This document shows positions 49,823 to 60,544 of a stretch of 64,000 nucleotides of DNA, piece after piece. Location: NCBI GenBank assembly GCA_020002185.1, contig CM034532.1:25336100-25400099 (forward strand). Direction: 5' to 3'. The DNA comes from Paraescarpia echinospica (Eukaryota; Annelida; Polychaeta; Sabellida; Siboglinidae). The stretch's first letter is position 1; each line of letters starts with the position of its first letter. The translations under genes were made by a program, and so were the position numbers. The notes below the pieces were generated by a model that made no database searches, was not told where the DNA came from, and saw only the letters and a list, made by a program, of their open reading frames with translations.

Positions 49823-51464
49823 TTGAAACCAGGCAGCGTGGTGGGTGATGTCTTCAGAACTATGTCATGTCAGTTGAAACCAGGCAGCATGGTGGGTGAT
49901 GTCTTCAGAACTATGTCATGTCAGTTGAAACCAGGCAGCGTGGTGGGTGATGTCTTCAGAACTATGTCATGTCAGTTGAAACCAGGCGGCGTAGTGGGTG
50001 ATGTCTTTGGAACTATGTCATGTCACTTGAAACCAGGCGGCGTGGTGGGTGATGTCTTTGGAACTATGTCATGTCAGTTGAAACCAGGCGGCGAGGTGGG
50101 TGATGTCTTTGGAACTATGTCCTGTCAGTTGAAACCAGGCGGCGTTGTGGGTAATGTCTTTGGAACTATGTCATGTCAGTTGAAACCAGGCGGCGTTGTG
50201 GGTAATGTCTTTGGAACTATGTCATGTCAGTTGAAACCAGGCGGCGTGGTGGGTGATGTCTTTGGAACTATGTCATGTCACTTGAAACCAGGCGGCGTGG
50301 TGGGTAATGTCTTTGGAACTATGTCATGTCAGTTGAAACCAGGCAGCATGGTGGGTGATGTCTTTGGAACTATGTCATGTCACTTGAAACCAGGCGGCGT
50401 GGTGGGTGATGTCTTTGGAACTATGTCATGTCAGTTGAAACCAGGCGGCGTGGTGGGTGATGTCTTTGGAACTATGTCATGTCAGTTGAAACCAGGCGGC
50501 GTTGTGGGTAATGTCTTTGGAACTATGTCATGTCAGTTGAAACCAGGCGGCATGGTGGGTGATGTCTTTGGAACTATGTCATGTCAGTTGAAACCAGGCG
50601 GCATGGTGGGTGATGTCTTTGGAACTATGTCATGTCAGTTGAAACCAGGCGGCGTTGTGGGTAATGTCTTTGGAACTATGTCATGTCAGCTGAAACCAGG
50701 CAGCGTGGTGTGTGATGTCTTTGGAACTATGTCATGTCACTTGAAACCAGGCGGCGTGGTGGGTGATGTCTTTGGAACTATGTCCTGTCAGTTGAAACCA
50801 GGCGGCGTTGTGGGTGATGTCTTTGGAACTATGTCATGTCACTTGAAACCAGGCGGCGTGGTGGGTGATGTCTTTGGAACTATGTCCTGTCAGTTGAAAC
50901 CAGGCGGCGTGGTGGGTGATGTCTTTGGAACTATGTCATGTCAGTTGAAACCAGGCGGTGTGGTGGGTGATGTCTTTAGAACTATGTCATGTCATTTGAA
51001 ACCAGGCAACATGGTGGGTGATGTCTTTGGAACTATGTCATGTCATTTGAAACCAGGCAGCGTGGTGGGTGATGTCTTTGGAACTATGTCGTGTCATTTG
51101 AAACCAGGCAGCGTGGTGTGTGATGTCTTTGGAACTATGTCATGTCAGTTGAAACCAGGCGGCGTAGTGGGTGATGTCTTTGGAACTATGTCATATCAGT
51201 TGAAACCAGGCGGTGTGGTGGGTGATGTCTTTAGAACTATGTCATGTCATTTGAAACCAGGCAACATGGTGGGTGATGTCTTTGGAACTATGTCATGTCA
51301 TTTGAAACCAGGCAACGTGGTGGGTGATGTCTTTGGAACTATGTCGTGTCATTTGAAACCAGGCAGCGTGGTGGGTGATGTCTTTGGAACTATGTCGTGT
51401 CAGTTGAAACCAGGCGGCGTAGTGGGTGATGTCTTCAGAACTATGTCATATCAGTTGAAACCAG
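49823..51464. repeat. Minisatellite, 51-bp unit, about 32 copies
   Basis: The unit runs ttgaaaccaggcggcgtggt, gggtgatgtctttggaacta, tgtcatgtcag. As 51 is divisible by three and the unit lacks a stop in one + frame, an open frame of 586 codons spans the array (49805-51565) with a 17-residue repeat such as MSCQLKPGGVVGDVFGT. Treated as a repeat, not a gene. Confidence 0.93.
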
Positions 51465-54400
51465 TGGGTAATGGCTGTAGTTTTGGAAGCCATTTTAGAT
51501 TGCTGAAAATATTTTGTTCCACATCACTTAATGGTGGGCATGGATGGTGGTTTAAACCAAATTGAAAACAAAGTTTTTGAGTATTTTGTGAATTTATGAG
51601 ACCAGCCATAGTAGCATGGTGTAACACCTCCTAGCAGGTGATGTGTGCTCCCAGGGGCTTAGACACTGCTTTGGGATAGTCATTGGGTCAGACCAACTTC
51701 TCAGTGATATTTATACAATATATTATAATACGTGATTTCTTTAATTGTATCCACAATTACCAGGTATTGTGGAAATGGGGAAAGCAGAAGTTTAATACTT
51801 AAGAAGTGCTTTCCCTTTCAAAACAGTAGTTACAGAATGTATGAACTTTTATTTATATGACAAATTGAATTATAATAAACTAATAATTATTATGATAACA
51901 CTGACATTCTTTTAGGTTGCTAACGATGTATAGCACAACCCAAACGTGATGTGTCAGTGGTCTAAAAATTATATATTTATTGTACTTGGTGATCCACAAA
52001 AATGCCACACCAACAGGTAATTTCTGACCCAGAATGCAACAAGTTCGTTTTGGTCTAACACCAGTTGGAAGTCCTTGGAGAGGCACATGTGAGGTAACCG
52101 GTGTGGGAGAGTTGGTTTAGAAAAGTCCCAGTGATGTAATATACATAGCAGCATCAAGCTGGGTGAACTGGCAGCGACTTAGAAACGGTAGATATGTTGC
52201 GATTGTATCGCTACTATACCAGAATGTAATCAGTGTGATAGTATTGATATCGACGGGTTTCTTTATTGTGTTCATTGTGTACGTATGCGTTTGTGAATAT
52301 TACGTGAGGTTAGCAAGTTTGCAGGTTCACTACTTCCAGGGTTTGTAGTTGCACCAGCGACGGTTACCAGCGTGCATCAGTGCAGGTTGTCAGTGTCTCT
52401 TTAATATCGCCATGTGTGGAAATGATCATCGCCAAAAACCGTTTGTCTTTCAAATTCAGCATGACAGTTTCCATTTCCAGGCACTGTGAGCGGATTATAG
52501 TGCGTCACGTTATCTCAAGGAAGGTATCTATCGTGATCACTTTCAAAGGACATCAGCAGCAGACTTTCCACGTTGGATAAAGTAAATGGTGAGAGCTCTC
52601 CCCCCACACAGGGTCTCACGATGGCACATTTTTAAGGAAGTTTAACAAATACATTTTTGCTGGTGGCACTAACGAATAGATTTTGTCCATATTACACACA
52701 AGCTCTCATCCTTTTTACAACCTGGTCCTCCCATGAAAAATTTGTAAGTGAAGCCGCTTTCATGTTTTGGGCAACATTCAATGAGTTTACATCAGTGATT
52801 CTTTAAATTATATATATACAGTGTACACTTATGATTCTGAAAAGGTCAAATCAGGTACAGAAAAAAGCTGGCAATTTTGTTTGAAAGCAAGAGCTTGGGA
52901 CAATTGTTGAGAAATGAAAAAAGAGGGAATTCTTGCACCATACTGGGAGAGCAATGGTGTGCCTTGACTGGTCTCCGACACGTGCAAATATTAGGTATCG
53001 GCTTGCATGGAGGGGTTACTATCTGTTATCCATGAGGAAGGAAAACCACTGGTAAATAAATAACCAATGCACTTGTATTCCTGCAGGTACAGGACCTGTG
53101 TATAACAGACCTGAAACGTACATATATGAAAATGTGCACATGCATATGTGTATAATATTATACACATACAGTAGAACCACTCTCAAGAATCACATTAAAT
53201 AATAAAAATAATCAGAATTTCTATAGCACTGGAATCGCTGCCCAAATCCACTTCAGTTTAAAATAAAATGCTCTTAGACACATATTTAAATAAAGCACAT
53301 GATTAGATAGGGTTGGCTTGATTACATAGGCTGGTCAGATCTAACAGAGACACAGTGTCGTAGAGTAGCTATTTCCAGTTACTCAGGAGAGGGTCTACTG
53401 TGCATTGGCCAGCATACATATGCACACATGCATTTTTGCATAAATATGTGTGCATTTATCTATACATTTCGTATGTATTTTATAGTAGAACCTTGCTTTG
53501 TGGTCACATCTGCAATATGGCTACCTCACAATTAAGGTCGCCATAGAACAATCCTAAATTATTTCCACATACAGTAAAGTATAGGAAGTTAGTCTCGCTA
53601 ATACTGTCATTAGTATTCAGGTGATATAGGTCCCATCCCAAAGGTGACATTAATAGGGAGGTTCCATGGCATACGTAACATATATTGGTATACATGGTTA
53701 TATGCTATGTAACAATATTTTAATTTGTTGTTACTATTATCATAATTGATGAGCACCGACTATAATATGTTGTATATTGAAACAAGCCGCGGCTTGAGTG
53801 TTACCACTGAGAAGTGATAGACCTATAGAGGCATTTGTAACGTGTTTTACGAGGCACTAGTGAAACGAATATTACTGATGCAGCTTCTAGTTATCTGATT
53901 TGTAGATATCATGTCAAACATGTACAAATATGTGTGTTTCAAATGAACGTGTACCTGTACAAAATCTGGCTGTAATAAAATCTTTTATGTGACATATATG
54001 AAGTATACCAGAACGTGTGCAGGCTTTATTAATTGTCAATAATATTCTGTTTTCAAAGAAATTCTCCTGTAGACCCTACCACAGCAATTTTGTCAAATAT
54101 AATGTCTGCTGAGATCAGTGTTAATTAGTAAGTAAGGCCTTGTAAAACATAATTCCTGGTTTCTCATACGAACATCGTCCAAAAAATGAGGGATGTGGTT
54201 TTAGTGTGCTAGTGGAGGGGTCAGCAATTATCAAAGGGGCTATTCCCAACAACCAACATACCCAGGGGGCCAGATGCCATTTTTGGCATAAATTGTAGTC
54301 ATGTAATGCTGTAAAAGGTGTGTCTCCAAAAATCATACATACTTATATTTAGGATCATAACCTGGGTGGACAACCTTGTAAACAAGCTACTAGAAACATA

Positions 54401-54712
54401 AACAGCACTCAAACACCATGCCCATATCCACAAAAAGATGCTTTTTTCAGTCAACATCATGTATGATATTTATGCTTTCCATGCTACGTATGGTTACGTT
54501 GCTAAAACCTGTATGTGCATCAATCAAGTTATTGTCACAAATGCAGGGCAATCAAAACTGGTACAGGTGAAACTATGATATCCCAAGTTTGTTACCTTAT
54601 TTTAACATAAAAGCAGGGTTGTGAGAGTGCATACCACCGGTAACGCATTAATTTAGCAATATTTGAAGTTACGTGGGGAATAATGTTTTGCTACTACCAA
54701 CTAAAATTTTGT
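51465..54712. other. AT-rich intergenic sequence
   Basis: No gene recognised. Short microsatellite-like stretches occur (for example near 53090-53170). The sequence at 54540-54712 already resembles the 119-bp repeat family that follows. Confidence 0.5.
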
Positions 54713-55430
54713 TTATGGAGGTACTGGTGATGTATGGCAAAAATAGAGGCAGGCAACATGAATGCAGAAATTGCACAATTTCTTGAAGCATCCTGGGGAA
54801 AATGTTGAGTCTACCAACTCAAAATTGGTTTGTGGAGGTACTGGTGATGTATGGCCATACAGTAGAGGCAGGCAACATGAATGCAGAAATTGCACAATTT
54901 CTTGAAGCATCCTGGGGAAAATGTTGAGTCTACCAACTCAGAATTGGTTTGTGGAGGTACTGGTGATGTATGGCCATACAGTAGAGGCAGGCAACATGAA
55001 TGCAGAAATTGCACAATTTCTTGAAGCATCCTGGGGAAAATGTTGAGTCTACAAACTCAAAATTGGTCTGTGGAGGTACTGGTGATGTATGGCCATACAG
55101 TAGAGGCAGGCAACATGAATGCAGAAATTGCACAATTTCTTGAAGCATCCTGGGGAAAATGTTGAGTCTACAAACTCAAAATTGGTCTGTGGAGGTACTG
55201 GTGATGTATGGCCATACAGTAGAGGCAGGCAACATGAATGCAGAAATTGCACAATTTCTTGAAGCATCCTGGGGAAAATGTTGAGTCTACAAACTCAAAA
55301 TTGGTTTGTGGAGGTACTGGTGATGTATGGCCATACAGTAGAGGCAAGCAACATGAATGCAGAAATTGCACAATTTCTTGAAGCATCCTGGGGAAAATGT
55401 TGAGTCTACCAACTCAAAATTGGTTTGTGT
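54713..55430. repeat. Tandem array, 119-bp unit, about 6 copies
   Basis: The unit contains gaggtactggtgatgtatgg, caacatgaatgcagaaattg, cacaatttcttgaagcatcc and tggggaaaatgttgagtcta. Single degenerate relatives lie to the left (about 54540), to the right (about 55430-55690) and at the window end (about 63860-64000). Confidence 0.93.
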
Positions 55431-55694
55431 AGGTACTAAAGATGCAGTGCAATAAAAACCGATACAGGGGAAGTTGATATACCTTTTTTTATTTAACAAG
55501 AAAGCAGGACAGTGAGAATGCCTACTACAGGTAACGCGTAATTTTTGCAATATTTGAAGTTAGATGTTACGTGGGGAATAAAATTATGAATATACCAACT
55601 CAAAATTGGTTTATGGGGTACTAATAATGTAAGGCTATACAATAAATGCAGGTAGGACAAATATATGTCAAGTTTATTACATTTTTATTACATT

Positions 55695-58517
55695 ATTGCC
55701 TTCGACGGTGGGAGAGATCATCGCATCTCGCTGGATAACTACCGCCTGCCTCAAACCGGGCAGACCCCAGTCAGTAAAGGTGCTGTCCTGCCACTGTCCA
55801 TCTGCTTCAATGGGTGCTTGGAGATTAGGGTTTTCACCTGACAAGTGGACTGAAATATTGCACCAGACAAAACAAAGAAAAATGTCAAGAAGGTACCAGT
55901 CCTTCGAATCGTAAGCTTGAATGTCACGACCATGACTTCTGTCCTGGCCTGTCGGAAGACCTCACGCAGATTACGGACACACGGTAGACAGCTGTTATCG
56001 ACAGAGAGCTCAGCAGACTAAATGTGGACATTGCCTCTTTTTAGGAGACGCCTCGCAGCAAACGGTTCGCTGCGGGAGAAAGATTACACCTTCTGGCAAG
56101 GAAAACAACCCAATGAAACCCGCTTACATGGAGTGGGGTTTGCTGTCAGGAACTCCCTTCTGAGCACAATTGAACCACCAATAAATGGCTTAGAACGCTT
56201 CCTATCCCTCCGTCTGTTTACTGAATCGGGCAAAGTAAACTTGCTGAGCATATATGCGCCAACACTCTGTTCCCCATCGGAAGTCAAAGACCTGTTCTAC
56301 GAATAACTCCACTCTATCATCAACGACATTCCTCACTCTGAACATCTGTTCTTGTTGGGAGATGTCAATGTTAGGATCGGTGACGACCACAATTCATGGT
56401 CAACCTGTCTTGGTCACTACGGTACTGGGAAAATGAAAGAAAACGGATAGCGACTACTTGAGCTGTGCTCTTATCACAACCTCTGCATCACCAACACATT
56501 CTTTCAAACTAAACCCCGCTAGAGAGTCTCATGGAAACATCCGCGATCCCATCGCTGGCTCCAGTTGGACCTCGTCATTACCAGGTGGACTTCTCTCAAC
56601 AATGTGCTCATTACACGCAGCTTTCACAGTGCGGACTGTGACACTGTCCTCGCCCTGATATGCAGCAAGGTTAAACTCAGGCCAAAGAAGATTCATCGTC
56701 GCAAGCAGAAGAGTCATCCTCGTATCAACGTTGCCTATACCTCGGTCCCATCGCTGACTGAAAGGTACCTAAATTCCTTTGAACAGGCTCTGCATTGCAA
56801 ACCAGGAGGAGGTATGGAAGCCAAATGGTCACACATCAGAGACAGCATATACAAAGCCGCTTTGCCAACTTTCGGCAAACAGAAAAAAGCAGCTCAGACT
56901 GGTTTGAGACCCACATATCCGACGTGGAGTCCGCCATTGAAGCGAAATGCACAGCACTATTGACCTACAAGAAGAACCCCAACGCAGCCGCACTTACTGC
57001 TCTCACAACAGCAAGAGCTACAACGTAAAGGACAGCTAGGAAATGCGCCAATGACTATTGGCAAAGTCATCATTGTTGGCAATATCATCACTCTGTACAA
57101 AAATAAAGGTGACAGTAGCGACTGTAACAACTACCGATGTATCTCACTGCTCAGTGTTGTGGGCAAAACCTTTGCACGAGTCACTCTGAAAAGGCTGCAG
57201 AAAATGGCAGAGCGAGTGTACCCCGAAGCTCAGTGTGGCTTTCGCAGATACAGATCCTCCATCGACATGCTCTTCTCCTAGCGCCAGATGCAGGAAAAAT
57301 GCCGCGAACAGCAAGTACCACTCTACATAGCCTTCATCGATCTGACCAAGACTGTTGATCTTGTCAATAGGAGCGGCCTTTTCAAACTCCTTCAAAAGAT
57401 CGGTTGCTCGCCAAAACTTACGAACATGGTCATAGCCTTCCACGACAACATGCAAGCTACAGTACGGTATGAAGGAGCAACTTCGAAAGCTTTCCCCATC
57501 AACAACAGGGCTGCGTGCTTGCACCGACCCTATTCGGCATCTTCTTCTCAATGGTACTATCGCACGCTTTCAGAACCTCTGAAGATGGAATCTACATTCA
57601 GTCTGGCCCGTCTGAAAGCAAAGGCCAAGATCCGCAAATGCCTCATTCGAGAACTTCTTTTTGCTGATGATGCTGCATTTACATCCCACTCTGCAGAAAG
57701 CCTCCAGAGAATGACAAACAGGTTTGCTGATGCCTGCAAAGAATTTGGGTTAACCATCAGCATTAAGAAGACGAACATCATTGGCCAGGATGTTCGCAAT
57801 GCTCCATCCATCAACATCAATGAGCACACCTTAGAAGTTGTCCAAGTCTTCACCTACCTGGGCTCAACTATCACCAGCAACCTTTCCATTGATGATGAGA
57901 TCAACAAACGTGTAGGTAAAGCTTATTCTGCAATGTCCAGGCTGACCACGAGGATATGGGAAAACGGCGCATTCACACTGACCACCAGGGTTCAAGTGTA
58001 CACAGCCTGTGTCGTCAGCATCCTGTTGTACGGCAGTGAGACATACATGGACAACATACACAAGGCAGGAGCGTCGTCTCAACACATTACACTTACCTTG
58101 CCTCAGGCGCATTCTTGGAGTGAAATGGCAGGATCGCATCCCAAATGCAGAAGTGCTCAAGCAGGCAAACACTCCCAGCATGCACGCTCTCCTCAGCGAG
58201 CGTCGCTTGCGATGGCTCGGCCACGTGTGTCGCATGGAGGATGGTAGAATCCCTAAATTAAGACATCCACTATAATGAGCTTGAAGTAGGATCCAGACCC
58301 ACCGGCCACCCGTTGCTTCGCTTCAAGGATGTGTGTCGACGCTTTATGAAGGCATGCCGCATCGACACAACATCATAGGAGACAGGTACCGTAGATCGCA
58401 GTACATGACGCGCAACAGTGCGTGAGGGGGTGAAAACTAGCGAGGAAAATCGGAACGCAACCTGGATGAAGAAGAGACGACAACGAAGGGATCGTGAGAA
58501 CGGCGCATCGGTTTAAA
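55695..58517 (+). mobile_element. Decayed APE-type LINE (non-LTR retrotransposon)
   Basis: The endonuclease part (about 56000-56700) shows LLSIYAPTLCSPSE and LLGDVNVRIGDDHNSW. The reverse transcriptase (about 57050-57900) shows ITLYKNKGDSSDCNNYR, LYIAFIDLTK and ELLFADDAAF with the FADD catalytic box. The C-terminal part has LRWLGHVCRMEDGRIPK near 58205-58256. In-frame stops (for example near 56305 and 57280) and frame changes scatter it over several frames, so it is dead. The exact clade (RTE- or Jockey-like) cannot be fixed by eye. Confidence 0.88.
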
Positions 58518-58518
58518 A

Positions 58519-58775
58519 AAGGTAAGTTCTTATATAGCGCAGTATCCAGTTCATTCGAATACCATATCGACTTATCTGGAAAGCATCCCGCCACGCTGCA
58601 ATTAATGCGCGAAGACTATGCGTACACAAATATCCACCACTGTCAATAGCTAGGTACTCATTCGTACAGCTGAGTGAACTGAAGCATTGTAGAGTAAACG
58701 AACTTGTCCAAGATTCGACACTGCCACACAGGATTCGAATTCGTTAACCCGGGTCATCTCAGTGAGAGTCCAAAG
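58519..58775 (-). mobile_element. tRNA-derived SINE, family 1, copy 6 (body and tail part)
   Basis: On the - strand it ends tatataagaacttacc at 58519. Its body matches the family and the B box region (cccgggttaacgaattcga) lies near 58740. It is interrupted at 58775 by the LTR element; the rest of the head is at 63552-63585. Confidence 0.85.
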
Positions 58776-58950
58776 TGTTATGCTTTATAAAGCAGCATAT
58801 TGCTTGTTTAATTGGAACTGGAAACACTAGACATGTGCAACTCGAATTTGACCGGAAGACAACAACCCTTTATTACCATCAACGATGTAAGAGCTCACTG
58901 TAGTAAGTAGCTGTATAACGTACCAGTTATAACGATCCTGATACATGACA
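58776..58950 (-). repeat. 3' LTR (175 bp)
   Basis: Starts tgttatgc and ends catgaca, TG...CA ends. 174 of 175 bases equal the other LTR. Confidence 0.95.
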
Positions 58951-58963
58951 TCCCTCCTTTAAG
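58951..58963 (-). other. Polypurine tract
   Basis: On the - strand aaaggaggga abuts the 3' LTR, the expected plus-strand primer of an LTR element. Confidence 0.8.
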
Positions 58964-59173
58964 ACTAAAAAAAAACTGTATTCATAAACTCAAAAACACA
59001 TTCATCAGCTTTAACGAATGTTCGCTGTGGATAAATCGATATCAAGCGAGTAGCAAACTAGGCTAAAAGTCACATTATATCGACTATCAAAAATCACATA
59101 GAATGTCACATAATGGTTACTTGCGAAACAGATCAATAATACTACCAATGTCAAATAGTATTGAAAAACACAA

Positions 59174-60541
59174 TTAAATGTCAAATCGCATAGGCTTTCT
59201 GATTGCACGACCGTATCTAGAGAATCGTTCATTCTGTGGAATCTCTTCTTGCGGAGATGGCTCAGCGACGACTCTTCGTGGCGGCACAGCGACGAGTCTT
59301 CGTGGCGATGGCACGTCTGGCGGTACCGGCATCTGAAGAGCGTTACCTTCTCCTCGAACGTCGGGATCGTCCATCTGAGGAAGAATCAGCGGCGGCTGCT
59401 CGCGTGTCCGTAGATGACGACGATTGCGACGGAGTTCTCCTCCCTCATGCTGGATCACGTATGACCTCGGACTCTCGTGTGTCCGCTGAACGATAGCGGG
59501 ATCCCAGCCCCACTTTCTCTGGACTCGTACTACATCACCAGGTTTCAACGGCTTCAATGATGTAGCACCGTGGTCATAGTCTTGTTTGAACCGTGTCTGT
59601 CTGTCTGTCAAGTCCTGTTTCGCGTTTACGACTCGCGGCTCAAGAACGGCTTTGGTTGTCGGCAACTTTGACCTCAGTAGTCTGCTCATTGCCAGTTGTG
59701 CTGGTGCATAGCGGAGTCCACTGATCGGCGTGTTCCTGTATTCTAGCATTGCTATGTAGGGATCACGACCCTCTTCGTCTGCCTTCTTGAGGAGCGATTT
59801 CAACGTTTGCACGACTCGCTCTGCCTGCCCATTCGATTGAGCATATGTTGGGCTCGATGTAGTCACTGTGATACCCCAACTCTTCGCGAATTGCCGAAAA
59901 CTATAGCTACCAAACGGTTGGTTGTCTGCTACGATCTCTTCGGGTATTCCATGACGTGCACTGACGCTCTTAACATGCGAGATGACAGATTCGCTTGTCT
60001 TGTTCTCGAGCAGTGCCAACTCGGGATACTTCGAATAATAGTCAACCACTACTAGGTAGTCTCGACATTTGAACGACATAATGTCCATTGCGACTTTCCG
60101 GAACGGGCCGTCTGGGATTTCGTGTGCTATCATCGGCTCCTTCTGATTACTCCGGGCGAACTGTAGGCATGTTTTGCACCTCGAGACAGTGTCCTCGATT
60201 GCTCTGGACATTCCCGGCCAGAAGATAGCTGATCTAGCTCGAGATTTCGTCTTCTCCATCCCCATGTGTGGTTCGTGCAGCACTTCCAGCATGTCCGACC
60301 TCATCGACTCTGGAATGACAATTCGTTCGCCTGCAAACACGAGTCCGTCATCTGCACTCATCTCATCTCTCATGTTCCAGTACGGTCTCACGTCCTCTGG
60401 TACAGCTGCCCTCGACTCTGGCCAGCCGTTCATCACGACCTGAAGTAGTCGCTGAAGAGTCACGTCATTGGCTGTAGCACTTCGGATTTGCTCGAGTCGC
60501 CCTGTACTTGCTGGGAAGTTCTTTGTAACGCTGTGGACCAT
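59174..60541 (-). CDS. LTR element integrase region
   Basis: 455 codons in the same frame as the gag-pol frame upstream and separated from it by a TAG and one codon. It shows the H-H-C-C zinc motif (HEPHMG ... CKTC), the DDE core (MDIMSF, VADNQPFG, GQAERVVQ) and a basic C-terminal region. The start Met may be accidental; natural expression would need readthrough of the TAG or a separate message. Confidence 0.9.
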   Translation of the reverse strand: MVHSVTKNFPASTGRLEQIRSATANDVTLQRLLQVVMNGWPESRAAVPEDVRPYWNMRDEMSADDGLVFAGERIVIPESMRSDMLEVLHEPHMGMEKTKSRARSAIFWPGMSRAIEDTVSRCKTCLQFARSNQKEPMIAHEIPDGPFRKVAMDIMSFKCRDYLVVVDYYSKYPELALLENKTSESVISHVKSVSARHGIPEEIVADNQPFGSYSFRQFAKSWGITVTTSSPTYAQSNGQAERVVQTLKSLLKKADEEGRDPYIAMLEYRNTPISGLRYAPAQLAMSRLLRSKLPTTKAVLEPRVVNAKQDLTDRQTRFKQDYDHGATSLKPLKPGDVVRVQRKWGWDPAIVQRTHESPRSYVIQHEGGELRRNRRHLRTREQPPLILPQMDDPDVRGEGNALQMPVPPDVPSPRRLVAVPPRRVVAEPSPQEEIPQNERFSRYGRAIRKPMRFDI

Positions 60542-60544
60542 AAT

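Noticed and set aside
59236..60448. + strand open frames over the integrase region
   Set aside because: Antisense shadows; no domain recognised.
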